From Bacteroidales bacterium (lineage in GTDB: Bacteria > Bacteroidota > Bacteroidia > Bacteroidales > UBA932): a stretch of DNA of 64,000 nucleotides. Below are positions 8,418-18,422 of this stretch, piece by piece; position 1 is the stretch's first letter; the number at the start of each line of letters is the position of its first letter. The notes under the pieces are model-generated. The model ran no database searches. It was not told where the DNA came from and saw nothing but the letters and a program-made list of their open reading frames with translations. The stretch is taken from positions 1-64,000 of the forward strand of contig JAFVWT010000012.1 of NCBI GenBank assembly GCA_017501525.1, given 5' to 3'. Made by a program: the position numbers and the translations under genes.

Positions 8418-9710
8418 GTGAAGAGGTTTTTGGCAATTCTCATATCAACTCTATTTTGTGCAGTTGGATGGGGGCAGATTTCGGAGCATGTCAAGTACCT
8501 AAGCAGTGAGGAACTTAGAGGAAGGGCAGCCGGAACTCAGGGGGAGAAATTGGCAGCCCAATACTTGTATAACTCTTTGCTGAATGCCGGATTGCAGATG
8601 CTTACACCAGAAACGGGGGAGGACTTCTCAATCGTTAATGGGACAGATACACTCCATTCTCAAAATATTGTCGGAGTAGTGGAGGGTTATGATGAATTGT
8701 TAAGAAATCAATATATAATAGTTGGTGCCAATATTGACCATATTGGTACCAACATTTTAAATGTAAATGGGAATCCCATTGAACAGATTTATCCTGGGGC
8801 AAATGATAATGCTTCAGGTCTTTCTGCTTTAATAGAGGTGGCAAAAAGGGTAAGTGCGACCTCCTTCCTTTTCAGAAGGTCAGTTGTTTTTGTGGGTTTT
8901 GGGGCAAAAGAGAAAGGTATGGCCGGGTCCTGGTATTTTGCCAACAGAAGTTTCCCCTATACTGACAGTATCTCCTTGATGATTGATATAAATTCTATAG
9001 GAGTTCCATCTGATCAAAGGCCGTTCTCTTATTATACGGGCGCCCCTAATCCTGAAATAAATCAGATGGTGGGACAAATGTCACAGCAAGGGGGGTACTA
9101 TATGCCGGTATTTGGAACGGGAACACTCTTCCCTTCAGATTATTTGGCATTTTATCAGAAGAATATACCGGTGATGCTGCTTACCACCGGGAAAGACAAT
9201 GTAAGCGGAACGCCTCGAGATACTCCTCAAAGGCTTGATTATCAGTCAATGGAGTTTATGTGTGATTTTATTTATACATACATAAGAGAGGTTGCAAACA
9301 GAGATTTAATGGTATTGCGTACTGATAATGTAATATTCGAGGAGCCTGGAAAAGCTGCTTCGAACACAGACAGAATATATTCTCCGTTTGAAGTGGATAC
9401 TCCCCCTTCGTTTATGAAAGGGAGTGAAGTGAGGTTTCTTGAAGATTGGGTATACAAATATTTGCGTTATCCTGAGTCTGCCATTATCTCCGGAGTTCAA
9501 GGTACTGTGATAGTGGAATTTATTGTTGAGGCTGATGGTTCTGTAACGAATGTAATGGCTGTCAGAGGAAATGATGACGCATTGGAGGATGAGGCGGTCA
9601 GAGTAGTGAGTGCCTCACCCAAATGGAAACCAGGCTCTGTTTCAGGACATAAGGTTAGGGTAAAATATTCAATACCAGTGGAATTTAAGTTGAGGAAGGT
9701 TCGCAAGTGA
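8418..9710 (+). CDS. M28 peptidase-like protein fused to a TonB C-terminal domain, probably inactive
   Basis: A 430-residue exported protein (signal peptide about 1-19, GTG start). Residues about 25-290 align with the M28 aminopeptidase domain, but catalytic positions are altered. The usual GAHYDH is GANIDH (Asn105 for the first zinc His). The GEEKG pair is AKEKG (Lys164 for the catalytic Glu). The C-terminal zinc His before Pro-x-Asp-Thr is Gly264. Asp130, Glu165 and Asp190 remain. Residues about 337-427 are a TonB C-terminal domain (WVYKYLRYPESA, VIVEFIVEADG, WKPG, IPVEFKL). There is no TonB-type N-terminal anchor. I infer a periplasmic scaffold or binding protein rather than a protease. 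Confidence 0.85.
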   Translation: MKRFLAILISTLFCAVGWGQISEHVKYLSSEELRGRAAGTQGEKLAAQYLYNSLLNAGLQMLTPETGEDFSIVNGTDTLHSQNIVGVVEGYDELLRNQYIIVGANIDHIGTNILNVNGNPIEQIYPGANDNASGLSALIEVAKRVSATSFLFRRSVVFVGFGAKEKGMAGSWYFANRSFPYTDSISLMIDINSIGVPSDQRPFSYYTGAPNPEINQMVGQMSQQGGYYMPVFGTGTLFPSDYLAFYQKNIPVMLLTTGKDNVSGTPRDTPQRLDYQSMEFMCDFIYTYIREVANRDLMVLRTDNVIFEEPGKAASNTDRIYSPFEVDTPPSFMKGSEVRFLEDWVYKYLRYPESAIISGVQGTVIVEFIVEADGSVTNVMAVRGNDDALEDEAVRVVSASPKWKPGSVSGHKVRVKYSIPVEFKLRKVRK

Positions 9711-9936
9711 TGAATTAGTAGAGTTGTTCAGATTGTTTTGTTGAAAACCTCGGGCAGACTATATGATTGGGAGGAAAGGAAAAAGATTTCACTGTAAATT
9801 GCAGAAGACGCGTAAGTGTAAAATATATTAGATAAAAATTGTTTGAAAGGGGAATTTGCAGGACTTCCCTTTGATAAGGTTGTAGAAAATCAGTGGGGAC
9901 CTGACAGGACTCCCATGAATAAGTAGAGATAATAAT
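9711..9936 (+). other. Gap before leuS
   Basis: A 226-base gap. It holds one hairpin, AAAGGGGA (9846-9853) with TTCCCTTT (9865-9872), not followed by a T run. There is no clear promoter and no recognisable T-box. Confidence 0.4.
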
Positions 9937-12705
9937 ATGGCAAAGGATTACAATTTTTCGGAAATAGAGAAGAAATGGCAACAATATTGGTCTGAGAAGG
10001 AGACCTATAAGGTAGTGGAAGATTCTTCAAAACCTAAATTTTATGTATTGGATATGTTCCCTTATCCCTCAGGGGCAGGGTTACATGTCGGACACCCTTT
10101 AGGATATATAGCGAGTGACATTTACAGTAGGTACAAGAGACTAAAAGGGTTTAATGTCTTGCATCCTATGGGTTTTGATGCGTTTGGTCTTCCTGCAGAG
10201 CAATATGCTATTCAGACAGGACAACATCCTGCCAAGACTACTGAGGAAAATATTGCAAGATATAAGCAGCAGCTTAATCGTATCGGTTTCTCTTACGACT
10301 GGTCCCGCGAGGTAAGGACTTGTGATCCCGAGTACTATAAATGGACCCAATGGGCATTTCTTCAGATGTTCTCCCATTGGTATGATAAAGCATCATCAAA
10401 GGCACGTCCCATTGAACAACTTGTTGAGATCTTCCAGGAGAGTGGTAATCTCTCGGTGGATGCCGCTTGTGGAGAAGTCGAGCAATTTAGTGCTGAGCAG
10501 TGGAATGAGTTTGATCAGCAAAGGAAAGATGCAGTATTGATGCAATACAGAATTGCTTACATTGGCGAGACTGCTGTCAACTGGTGTCCCAAGTTGGGTA
10601 CTGTCCTTGCAAATGACGAGGTAAAGGAGGGACTTTCTATAAGAGGTGGATTTCCTGTTGAGCAGAAAAAAATGAAACAATGGCAGTTGAGGGTTTCTGC
10701 TTATGCTGAGCGTCTGCTCAGTGATCTGGACTCTTTGGAATGGACAGAATCTCTTAAAGATATGCAGAAAAATTGGATTGGCCGATCGCAGGGTGCGGAG
10801 ATGATATTTAAGGTGATGAACGGTACCGAAGAGTATGATATTACCATCTTCACAACGAGGGCTGATACAGTTTTTGGCGTAACATTTATGGTGTTGGCTC
10901 CTGAGAGTGAGTGGGTTGAGAAGTTGACAGCTCCTGAGTATAAAACACAGGTGGAAGAATATCTGACAATGGCAAAAAGAAAGACCGAACGTGAGAGAAT
11001 GGCTCAGACCAAGAAGGTGACCGGGGTCTTTACAGGTTCATATGCAGTCAATCCGATTACCTCTGAAAAGATTCCTGTATGGATCTCTGAATATGTTCTT
11101 GCAGGGTATGGCACAGGTGCGATTATGGCAGTTCCTGCTCATGATAGCCGGGACTATGCGTTTGCAAAACAATTCAATCTCCCTATAATTCCTCTAATTG
11201 AGGGTTGTGATGTCTCACAGGAGAGTTTTGATGCCAAGGAGGGAATAATGTGCAATTCGGGATTTCTCAATGGCATGAGCGTACAGGAAGCAATTCCTGC
11301 TGCAATTGAAAAGGTGGAAGAAATGGGTATCGGCAAGCGTAAGGTCAACTATAGATTGCGCGATGCTATTTTCTCTCGTCAAAGATATTGGGGAGAACCA
11401 TTCCCTATTTATTATAAGGATGGTAGAGCTGTCGCTATCCCATTCGAATCATTGCCTTTGGAACTTCCTGAAGTAGATAAATTTCTACCAACTGAGGCAG
11501 GAGAACCTCCTTTGGCAAGGGCAAAGGATTGGCAGTATGAGGGTTGTCCTATTGAAAAAAGTACAATGCCTGGTTTTGCGGGAAGCAGTGCTTACTATCT
11601 GAGATATATGGATCCTTGTAACACTCAGGCATTGGTATCTCGTGAAAAGAATGAATATTGGAGAAGTGTGGATTTGTATATTGGCGGTACAGAACATGCT
11701 ACAGGTCACCTTATCTATTCGAGATTCTGGAACAAATTCTTGTATGACATAGGATATGTATGTGAGAACGAACCCTTTAAAAAGCTTGTTAATCAAGGGA
11801 TGATTCAGGGTCGCTCCAATTTTGTCTACAGAATTAAAGATACCAATACATTCGTTTCGTATAATCTTAAATCGCAGTATGATACCACAGAGATTCATGT
11901 GGATGTAAATATTGTAAATAATGACAGGCTCGATATAGATGCGTTCAAAAATTGGATGCCCGACTATCAGAATGCTGAGTTTATCCTTGAAGATGGGGAA
12001 TATATTTGCGGATGGGCTGTAGAGAAAATGAGCAAATCTATGTTCAATGTTGTGAATCCCGATAACATTTGTGAAACTTATGGCGCTGACACATTGAGAC
12101 TATATGAGATGTTTTTGGGTCCTTTGGAACAGTCCAAGCCATGGGATACAAAAGGGATTGACGGGGTTCACAGATTTATCAAAAAATTCTGGAGACTGTT
12201 CTTTGATGGAGAGGAATTGGCTGTTGCAGAAAGAAAGGCTACCCCTGCTGAATTGAAGGTATTGCATAACTTGATTCATAAGATTGAGACGCAGATTGAG
12301 AGCTTCTCTTTTAATACATGTGTAAGTGCATTTATGATTGCTGTAAATGAACTCACAGATCTTAAGTGTAATTGTAAGGAAATCTTGTCTCCTATAGTTG
12401 TTTTATTGAGTCCTTTCACACCTCATGTGAGTGAAGAATTATGGCACGTTTTGGGAAATGAAGGTTCAGTATGTGATGCGCAGTTCCCAGTTTATGAGGA
12501 ATCTTATACAGTAGAAAACTCATTTGAGTATCCTGTTTCATTCAACGGAAAGATGAGATTTAAAATTTCGCTTTCAAAATCTCTTTCTCCCAAAGAAGTT
12601 GAACAAGCAGTATTGGCAGATCCCAATACTGAAAAATATCTGGCAGGAAATATCGTGAAGAAGGTCATCGTTGTTCCTTCTAAGATTATTAATATAGTAA
12701 TGTAA
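9937..12705 (+). CDS. leuS: Leucyl-tRNA synthetase
   Basis: Class Ia synthetase charging tRNA-Leu, 922 residues. The HIGH-type motif is HVGH at residues 50-53, in a [17 protein letters not shown] context. The CP1 editing domain is present ([12 protein letters not shown] and the later [19 protein letters not shown]). The KMSKS motif is intact at about residue 697. The anticodon-binding and C-terminal domains follow to a normal end. The gene ends 6 bases before the YitT-family gene. A tRNA-Leu gene is also in the window, at 45021. Confidence 0.98.
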   Translation: MAKDYNFSEIEKKWQQYWSEKETYKVVEDSSKPKFYVLDMFPYPSGAGLHVGHPLGYIASDIYSRYKRLKGFNVLHPMGFDAFGLPAEQYAIQTGQHPAKTTEENIARYKQQLNRIGFSYDWSREVRTCDPEYYKWTQWAFLQMFSHWYDKASSKARPIEQLVEIFQESGNLSVDAACGEVEQFSAEQWNEFDQQRKDAVLMQYRIAYIGETAVNWCPKLGTVLANDEVKEGLSIRGGFPVEQKKMKQWQLRVSAYAERLLSDLDSLEWTESLKDMQKNWIGRSQGAEMIFKVMNGTEEYDITIFTTRADTVFGVTFMVLAPESEWVEKLTAPEYKTQVEEYLTMAKRKTERERMAQTKKVTGVFTGSYAVNPITSEKIPVWISEYVLAGYGTGAIMAVPAHDSRDYAFAKQFNLPIIPLIEGCDVSQESFDAKEGIMCNSGFLNGMSVQEAIPAAIEKVEEMGIGKRKVNYRLRDAIFSRQRYWGEPFPIYYKDGRAVAIPFESLPLELPEVDKFLPTEAGEPPLARAKDWQYEGCPIEKSTMPGFAGSSAYYLRYMDPCNTQALVSREKNEYWRSVDLYIGGTEHATGHLIYSRFWNKFLYDIGYVCENEPFKKLVNQGMIQGRSNFVYRIKDTNTFVSYNLKSQYDTTEIHVDVNIVNNDRLDIDAFKNWMPDYQNAEFILEDGEYICGWAVEKMSKSMFNVVNPDNICETYGADTLRLYEMFLGPLEQSKPWDTKGIDGVHRFIKKFWRLFFDGEELAVAERKATPAELKVLHNLIHKIETQIESFSFNTCVSAFMIAVNELTDLKCNCKEILSPIVVLLSPFTPHVSEELWHVLGNEGSVCDAQFPVYEESYTVENSFEYPVSFNGKMRFKISLSKSLSPKEVEQAVLADPNTEKYLAGNIVKKVIVVPSKIINIVM

Positions 12706-12711
12706 TTTATA

Positions 12712-13656
12712 ATGGGTAACAGTTCCAATTTTAAAAAGATTCTAGGAGTGGTAAATGACTATTTCGTCATTACTCTCGGCTTGTTGTTTTATACATCAGG
12801 TATTTCAATTTTTATCCTTCCAAACGAGATAGTCAGTGGAGGTGTTTCCGGTATGGGTGCATTGGTGCAATATGCTACCAATGGAGGCATACCTATCAGT
12901 TATACATATTTTGTAGTCAATGTTGTTTTGCTGCTTATTGCACTGAAACTTCTTGGAAAGGGTTTTGGTGTGAAGACGGTCTATGCAATTTTTGCAGCTT
13001 CTTTAATGTTGAGGATTCTTCCGGAAGTGGTTCCGCAGGATTTTATACAGGAGATTGCTGTCAATAACGGGAAATTGCTTTCTTCTATAATCGCAGGAAC
13101 ATTGTGTGGCTTTGGTATCGGTGTTACTTTCAGCAAGGGGGGTAGTACAGGTGGTACAGATATTGTCGCTCTTATAGTCAATAAGTATCGTAATGTTCCT
13201 CCTGGACGTGTGATATTGATTCTTGACATATTTATTGTGGGTTCTTCTATCTTTCTCCCATCAGACTTGGGCATAGGAGCAAGAATTGCCAATGTCATGT
13301 ATGGTTATATTATGGTGGCAGTGTGTGGCTTTGTGGTTGATTTGTCTGTTTCCGGCAACAAGCAGTCTGTGCAGGTTATGATCTTCTCCAAGGCAAATGA
13401 AGAGATTGCCCAGATGATAGGAACACAACTCAAAAGAGGTGTAACAATACTGGACGGACAGGGATGGTACACCAAACGCCACGATAAAATTTTGATGGTG
13501 GTAGTTAGAAAAACTGAGTCTCCTTTATTATTGTCAATGATCAAGTCAATAGACCCTAATGCGTTCATTACGGTCGGTAGTGTAATGGGGGTATATGGCC
13601 AGGGATTTGATACAATTAAGGAATCCAGGAAAAAGAAAGCAATTCAAGAAAAATAA
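12712..13656 (+). CDS. YitT family membrane protein (DUF161/DUF2179)
   Basis: A 314-residue protein with about five to six membrane segments in residues 15-190, including the conserved PNEIVSGGVSGMGAL near residue 37 and GGSTGGTDIVALIVNKY near residue 142. A cytoplasmic DUF2179 domain follows (about 215-300; GVTILDGQGWYT and DPNAFITVGSVMGVYGQGF). These are uncharacterised, transporter-like proteins common in Firmicutes and Bacteroidota. It sits 6 bases after leuS and is probably co-transcribed with it. Confidence 0.92.
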   Translation: MGNSSNFKKILGVVNDYFVITLGLLFYTSGISIFILPNEIVSGGVSGMGALVQYATNGGIPISYTYFVVNVVLLLIALKLLGKGFGVKTVYAIFAASLMLRILPEVVPQDFIQEIAVNNGKLLSSIIAGTLCGFGIGVTFSKGGSTGGTDIVALIVNKYRNVPPGRVILILDIFIVGSSIFLPSDLGIGARIANVMYGYIMVAVCGFVVDLSVSGNKQSVQVMIFSKANEEIAQMIGTQLKRGVTILDGQGWYTKRHDKILMVVVRKTESPLLLSMIKSIDPNAFITVGSVMGVYGQGFDTIKESRKKKAIQEK

Positions 13657-13723
13657 AAAAAATTAAAAACATTAATTTAGCGCTTATCTTTTTATAATAA
13701 ACCCTAAATTTAAGTTTCTATCA

Positions 13724-13731
13724 TAATTTTG
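13724..13731 (+). promoter_or_regulatory. Putative -7 box for the membrane AraC regulator
   Basis: TAATTTTG fits TAnnTTTG and lies 33 bases before the ATG at 13765. No TTG is seen at the -33 spacing, so support is partial. Confidence 0.4.
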
Positions 13732-13764
13732 GGAAAGATACTAACCCGATGATTGATAGAAACT

Positions 13765-14913
13765 ATGTTTTTTTTATTTGTAGGGACATGGCTTCCTTGC
13801 ATTATCTACGGAGGCTTGTACCTTTATCTATTTAGAGAAGGTCTTCTTGGAGAGGTAAATAGTGAGGGTAATAATTATAAGCAGACTGTTCAATGGTTGG
13901 CAGTGATAATTCTACTTATTCTGTTGAATTATCTTATTTCTATGTATGTTGAATATCCTGTTTTCAATGAACAAAATGTAATCACTTTTCATAGATATTC
14001 TTTGACGAAAGTCTATTTGATGACATCTTTCATCCCCACAATAATAATGTTGGAATACAGATGGGAATTCTCTTATATTGTGAGATTGGCTATTATGGCT
14101 ATTTTCTTCTTCTTGTTTTTCTGTTTTCAGGAACTCTCATTTATATTGGGCTGGAATTTCCCTAAATTGGTCACATTGGAAAGGGCTGCGGTTGTTTTAA
14201 ATATATCTCCGTTCATTCATATAATCTTCTCGTTATTCCGATTCAAGACTGTTACAAGGCATCTGGTTTCTGGCGTAATTCTTCTTTTAGGAAATCTTGT
14301 TTACCTCAATTTTTATATAGGTCAGGGGACTTTCTTGGGTTATCTCTTCGGAGTATTCTGTTTTGCTCTTCTCCATACTTATGTCATAGTCAAGTATGTG
14401 CAGGAGAAGAAGGGAATGAGCCATCTTAAAGCTTATGTTATCAAGGATGGTTACTCTGTATTGGAGGAGCCTCAGTCTGCAATTACTTCTCAAGATGGTA
14501 GTAATAAAGTAGATTCAAGACATATCCACAGTTACAAGGAGGTAAAGATGGAGGAATATCCTCTCCGGCTCCGGCTAATAAACTATCTTGAGATGGAAAA
14601 GCCATATCTTAACAAGGACTTTAGCATGGAGCAGATGTCAGAACAGCTCAATACCAACAAGACTTATCTTTCAAAGGTCATCAATGTGGAAATGGAACGA
14701 AATTTCAGGGATCTTATCAACTATTATAGAGTGAAAGAAGCAATAAGGCTTTTTAATGATAATGAAGAGTTGACTATTAAGGAACTTCAGGAACTTGTGG
14801 GGTTTAATAATGCCTCCTCTTTTACAAGTGCCTTTAAAGTGAATACAGGTTCTACTCCGGGGGAGTGGTGTAAAGATATTAAGAGCAAGCGTAGAACAAT
14901 AGAAAATGGATAG
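13765..14913 (+). CDS. Membrane-anchored AraC-family transcription regulator
   Basis: A 382-residue protein from the ATG at 13765; a TTG at 13753 is also in frame. The N-terminal part (about 1-215) holds some six or seven hydrophobic membrane segments. A charged linker follows, then a C-terminal AraC-type helix-turn-helix domain (about 275-375) with the second-helix signature TIKELQELVGFNNASSF and a TGSTPGEW end. This architecture, a membrane sensor fused to an AraC DNA-binding domain, is common in Bacteroidota. The signal sensed is unknown. It overlaps the next gene by 8 bases, so the two regulators are made together. Confidence 0.88.
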   Translation: MFFLFVGTWLPCIIYGGLYLYLFREGLLGEVNSEGNNYKQTVQWLAVIILLILLNYLISMYVEYPVFNEQNVITFHRYSLTKVYLMTSFIPTIIMLEYRWEFSYIVRLAIMAIFFFLFFCFQELSFILGWNFPKLVTLERAAVVLNISPFIHIIFSLFRFKTVTRHLVSGVILLLGNLVYLNFYIGQGTFLGYLFGVFCFALLHTYVIVKYVQEKKGMSHLKAYVIKDGYSVLEEPQSAITSQDGSNKVDSRHIHSYKEVKMEEYPLRLRLINYLEMEKPYLNKDFSMEQMSEQLNTNKTYLSKVINVEMERNFRDLINYYRVKEAIRLFNDNEELTIKELQELVGFNNASSFTSAFKVNTGSTPGEWCKDIKSKRRTIENG

Positions 14914-15307
14914 ACAAAAATTTAGGAGCAGGTGGTGTGCTTATGATGACTATGATTATGAAGAGATATTTATCCGTATTGACAGAATTGTTAGGGAAGA
15001 GAAGTTGTTCACTGATCCGGTATTGACACTTATCAAGGTTTCCAAGGAGGTGGGGACAAATAGGACTTATGCCTCCAGGGCAATATCCTTAAGACATAAA
15101 AATTTTAAGAGTTATTTGCGGATAGTCAGAATCGAATTCTTCTTTAAGAATATATTGCCCGATTTGATTTTTGGAAAGCGGGTGATGGATGTGGAAGAAC
15201 TTGCGCTTATGTGTGGGTTCAATAGCCGAAGGGCTCTCGATGTCGCATTGATGGAACATACAGGACTGACCTTCAGTAATATTGTCTACGGAAAGCGTAA
15301 GCAGTAA
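14906..15307 (+). CDS. Small AraC-type helix-turn-helix protein
   Basis: A 133-residue protein consisting of little more than an AraC-type DNA-binding domain: a first helix pair around residues 45-75 (VSKEVGTNRTYASRAI) and a second around 95-125 (VEELALMCGFNSRRALDVAL). It has no sensor domain or membrane segment. The start overlaps the stop of the membrane-anchored AraC gene (ATGGATAG arrangement), implying translational coupling. It resembles the C-terminal domain of its neighbour, so it may have arisen by partial duplication and could modulate it by heterodimer formation or DNA competition; both are inference. Confidence 0.8.
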   Translation: MDRQKFRSRWCAYDDYDYEEIFIRIDRIVREEKLFTDPVLTLIKVSKEVGTNRTYASRAISLRHKNFKSYLRIVRIEFFFKNILPDLIFGKRVMDVEELALMCGFNSRRALDVALMEHTGLTFSNIVYGKRKQ

Positions 15308-15337
15308 ATCTGATGTGAAATATTTTGGGCCGTTGAT

Positions 15338-16366
15338 TCAGGCAAGAATTTTTCCGATAAGTTCCAATAGCAGTTCCCCTTCTGAAGCGTTGCCGGAGAG
15401 ATTGCTTTTGCATTTCAAGTCGCACTCCTGAAGGTACGATATGATTTTCATTGTCTTTTTTATGTTATAGTTTTCAAGGGCTTTGAGAAATACGAATCGG
15501 CTGTAGTAGACCCCGGCTTCCCGTATCATGGCGTCCCTATTAGTGATTCCGCTAAGTTGGATGGCGTGAAGCAATTCCAATTTCGAGAAAAAGTAAAATA
15601 GGAAACCTAATGTCTTGATGATGGGGTATTTCTTGGGAGATTCTCCGAAATAGTAGGCGATTTTGAATGCCTTTTGAGAATTCTTATATGCTAATGCGTT
15701 GGTCAATTCGTTGATATTGAATTCTTTACTGATTCCTATGTTTTTTTCAATATCTGTTGAATTGATTGTTTTCCTCTCTTGTGGAATGGATTGTGCCAAT
15801 TTTTCAGCTTCTATGGAGAGTTTCCTCAAATCGTTTCCTGCGTATTCTGCAAGTAGTGTGGCTGCGTCAGTATCTATACTGAGTCCAATCGTTTCAAAAT
15901 AATCTCTGATCCATTGGGGCATAGCATCTTCAGACACTTTGGGTGAGTTGAATATGACGCCGTTGGAAGTTACATTTTTATAAAATTTCGTACGGGCGTC
16001 GAGTGTTTTGCCCGATAGAAGCAGAACCAAAACTGTAGTCGGAGAGTAGTGCTGGAGGTATTTGTCCAGTTCTTCTATGTTTCTCAGTCCTTGGGCCTCT
16101 TTTACCACAACCAAGACTCTTTCTGCCATCATTGGGTATCGTTGGCAGATGGAGATAATATCTGATACATTCGTGTCATTACCATATAGAATTGTCTGAT
16201 TGAAGTCTCTTTCAAATGGTTGTAGTGCATTCTCTATGATAAGGTCACACAATTGTTCCGGGTAGAAGGGTTCCTCCCCCATCAGTACGTAGAGAGGTCT
16301 GAATTGTTGTGCTTCAATCTCCTTTTTAAGAGTACTGAATGATATGCCTGAGTTTTGTTTTGCCAT
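15338..16366 (-). CDS. holA: DNA polymerase III subunit delta
   Basis: Clamp-loader delta subunit, 342 residues, which opens the sliding clamp. Recognisable features are the N-terminal YVLMGEEPFYPEQL, a Rossmann-like AAA fold without a catalytic P-loop, the Leu-Ser-Gly-Lys-Thr-Leu-Asp-Ala-Arg-Thr-Lys segment near residue 115, the LAEYAGNDLRKLSIEAEKL motif and the FLFYFFSKLELLH C-terminal region. It is divergent from the HsdR_N protein, an arrangement familiar in Bacteroidota. A TACATTTG box abuts the start codon. Confidence 0.93.
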   Translation of the reverse strand: MAKQNSGISFSTLKKEIEAQQFRPLYVLMGEEPFYPEQLCDLIIENALQPFERDFNQTILYGNDTNVSDIISICQRYPMMAERVLVVVKEAQGLRNIEELDKYLQHYSPTTVLVLLLSGKTLDARTKFYKNVTSNGVIFNSPKVSEDAMPQWIRDYFETIGLSIDTDAATLLAEYAGNDLRKLSIEAEKLAQSIPQERKTINSTDIEKNIGISKEFNINELTNALAYKNSQKAFKIAYYFGESPKKYPIIKTLGFLFYFFSKLELLHAIQLSGITNRDAMIREAGVYYSRFVFLKALENYNIKKTMKIISYLQECDLKCKSNLSGNASEGELLLELIGKILA

Positions 16367-16370
16367 AGCG

Positions 16371-16378
16371 CAAATGTA
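16371..16378 (-). promoter_or_regulatory. Putative -7 box abutting holA start
   Basis: TACATTTG on the minus strand fits TAnnTTTG, with only four bases before the holA ATG. If used, the transcript would be essentially leaderless. No TTG is found 19-20 bases further upstream, so support is partial. Confidence 0.35.
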
Positions 16379-16391
16379 TTAAATTTATTTC

Positions 16392-16399
16392 TAAATTTG
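16392..16399 (+). promoter_or_regulatory. Putative -7 box upstream of the HsdR_N gene
   Basis: TAAATTTG in the same TTTATTTCTAAATTTGT context found before apbE and the ABC ATPase gene. It is about 170 bases upstream of the HsdR_N start, and no -33 TTG is present. Confidence 0.35.
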
Positions 16400-16451
16400 T
16401 AGTTTTGGGAAGATATACTCCCCTATATGTTGTGAAATTACAATAGTAGAA

Positions 16452-16488
16452 TTCTATAAAAGGCTTTGCTGAGATTTATGAGATTTTG
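16452..16488 (+). repeat. Short interspersed repeat (TTCYATAAAAG family), copy upstream of the HsdR_N gene
   Basis: A copy beginning TTCTATAAAAGGCTTTGC and continuing TGAGATTTATGAGATTTT. It is nearly the same as the copy at 2034 and similar to that at 56092. Confidence 0.65.
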
Positions 16489-16572
16489 ATTTTGGAATGT
16501 AGTCTTTGAATCGAGGATTTTATAGGGTTATGTTTATATGATAGTTGGTATTTCATTAATTGTCAATATCAG

Positions 16573-16968
16573 ATGAGTGAAAGAATTTTTGACCCATTGC
16601 GGAAGAAGGAGGTTCCGGCTACTCCTGAGGAGCTGGTCAGACAAGGAGTTATCAGGTGGCTTAACGAACAGGTGGGAATACCTTTGCCAATGATGGTTTC
16701 AGAGTGTTCTTTTACATATAACAGGAGACTTTACAGAGCAGATATTCTTGTCAGGGCGAGGGATCTTTCACCTATTATGCTTGTTGAGTGCAAGGCACCA
16801 GATGTCAAAATCAATGAAAAGGTGATTGAACAGGGTATAAGATATAACAGAGTCTTGAAACTCAAGTATTTGATGTTTACCAATGGAAAAACATCCTATT
16901 TTTGTGAGAGGGTTGGTGATGGTGTTGAGTATAGATTTTTAAATGAAATTCCGGAAATAGTTTTGTAG
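16573..16968 (+). CDS. Stand-alone type I restriction HsdR N-terminal-like domain protein
   Basis: A 131-residue protein matching the HSDR_N_2 (PF13588) domain. The PD-(D/E)xK nuclease residues are in place: Asp57 (ADILV) and Glu72-Cys-Lys74 (LVECKAP). There is no helicase or methylase partner, so this is not a restriction system. In Bacteroidota this small protein typically sits divergent from holA, as here, which suggests a housekeeping DNA-related role. It is followed 2 bases later by cca, so the two are probably one transcript. Function is unproven. Confidence 0.85.
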   Translation: MSERIFDPLRKKEVPATPEELVRQGVIRWLNEQVGIPLPMMVSECSFTYNRRLYRADILVRARDLSPIMLVECKAPDVKINEKVIEQGIRYNRVLKLKYLMFTNGKTSYFCERVGDGVEYRFLNEIPEIVL

Positions 16969-16970
16969 AT

Positions 16971-18422
16971 ATGGAGTATAGTCATCTTTTTAAATTGGAT
17001 AATCCGATTTTTCAAGTTATCTCTGAAGAAGCGCAGCAGTTAGGGGTTGAGGCTTATGTTATTGGCGGTTATGTGCGTGATTGTATTTTGGGAAGGAACA
17101 GCAAAGATATTGATGTTGTAGTAGTGGGGAGCGGTATTGACCTTGCCCGTCGAGTGGGTCGTAGAATCGGTTCCAATGTATCGGTCTATGCTAATTTCGG
17201 TACAGCGATGGTTCATAATTCCAAAGGAGAGGAGATAGAGTTTGTGGGGGCGAGGAAAGAATCCTACAATTCAGATTCCCGTAAACCGGTAGTTACTTAT
17301 GGAACTCTTCGGGATGACCAGTTGCGACGGGACTTCACAATAAATGCTTTGTCCTTTTCTCTTCAGAAGGAAGATTTTGGAAAGATGTATGATCCTTTTG
17401 GAGGTGTTGAGGATATTCGGGCCGGATTGATACGTACCCCTTTGGATCCAGATACAACATTCAGTGATGACCCTTTGAGGATGATTCGGGCTATTAGATT
17501 TGCTACTCAACTTTCATTTGATATTGTTCCTGAGGCATTTGAGTCGATAAAGAGAAATCGGGGAAGATTATCGATTCTATCTGTTGAAAGGATTAGTGAA
17601 GAGCTGCATAAGATTCTTCTTTCTCCAAAACCCTCTGTGGGGATAGATCTATTGGAGAAAAGTACTCTTCTGGAACTGATTCTGCCTCAGGTGCATGATT
17701 TGAAAGGTGTTGATACTCAGGATGGTAAAGCTCATAAGGATAATTATGACCACTCTTTGCAGGTTCTGGATAATGTTGCAAAAAATTCCAATAATCTGTG
17801 GCTCCGTTGGGCTGCTCTGCTGCATGATATAGGTAAGCCGTCGACTAAAAGATTTGAGCGGGGAGTTGGTTGGACTTTCCATTCTCACGAGGTGGTTGGA
17901 GCAAATATGGTCTATCATCTTTTTGCTCATCTAAGGATGCCTCTTAATGAGAAAATGAAATATGTCCAAAAGTTGGTATTGCTCCATCTTCGTCCTATAG
18001 CACTTGTGCAGGAGGAAGTTACGGATTCCGCTGTGAGACGTCTTCTTTTTGATGCCGGGGATGAATTGGAGGATTTGATGACATTATGTGAAGCAGATAT
18101 TACTTCCAAGAATGACAGGACTGTGGTACGCCACAAAAAGAATTTCCAACTTGTCCGACAAAAGATGAAAGAGGTGGAGGAGCGGGACAATATCAGAAAC
18201 TTCAAAAATCCAATAACCGGAGAGTTGGTGATGAGCTATTTTGATGTTTCTCCCGGTAGAGAGATTGGACTTTTGAAGGAGAGTGTAAAAAAAGCCATTC
18301 TTGAAGGTGAAATCAGGAATGACTTTGATGCTGCTTTTGAATATATGAAAGCCAAGGGATTGGAACTTGGACTTACACCTCGGGAAGATGGGGAATGTGC
18401 GCAAACTTCCTTAATGGATTGA
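16971..18422 (+). CDS. cca: CCA tRNA nucleotidyltransferase with HD domain
   Basis: A nucleotidyltransferase of 483 residues that adds or repairs the CCA end of tRNA (or a poly(A) polymerase relative). Visible are [22 protein letters not shown] with the catalytic Asp-x-Asp, the [12 protein letters not shown] motif, the [13 protein letters not shown] segment, and a C-terminal HD domain (ALLHDIGKP and HSHEVVGA). tRNA-Leu in this window lacks an encoded CCA, so such an enzyme is needed. The 3' end overlaps convergent folE by 12 bases. Confidence 0.93.
   Translation: MEYSHLFKLDNPIFQVISEEAQQLGVEAYVIGGYVRDCILGRNSKDIDVVVVGSGIDLARRVGRRIGSNVSVYANFGTAMVHNSKGEEIEFVGARKESYNSDSRKPVVTYGTLRDDQLRRDFTINALSFSLQKEDFGKMYDPFGGVEDIRAGLIRTPLDPDTTFSDDPLRMIRAIRFATQLSFDIVPEAFESIKRNRGRLSILSVERISEELHKILLSPKPSVGIDLLEKSTLLELILPQVHDLKGVDTQDGKAHKDNYDHSLQVLDNVAKNSNNLWLRWAALLHDIGKPSTKRFERGVGWTFHSHEVVGANMVYHLFAHLRMPLNEKMKYVQKLVLLHLRPIALVQEEVTDSAVRRLLFDAGDELEDLMTLCEADITSKNDRTVVRHKKNFQLVRQKMKEVEERDNIRNFKNPITGELVMSYFDVSPGREIGLLKESVKKAILEGEIRNDFDAAFEYMKAKGLELGLTPREDGECAQTSLMD

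Noticed and set aside
9840..9936. T-box or other riboswitch before leuS
   Set aside because: Only a single hairpin is present; there is no T-box core sequence, and T-boxes are not expected for leuS in Bacteroidota.
16573..16968. Restriction-modification system
   Set aside because: Only an HsdR N-terminal-like domain is present; no helicase, methylase or specificity gene is nearby.
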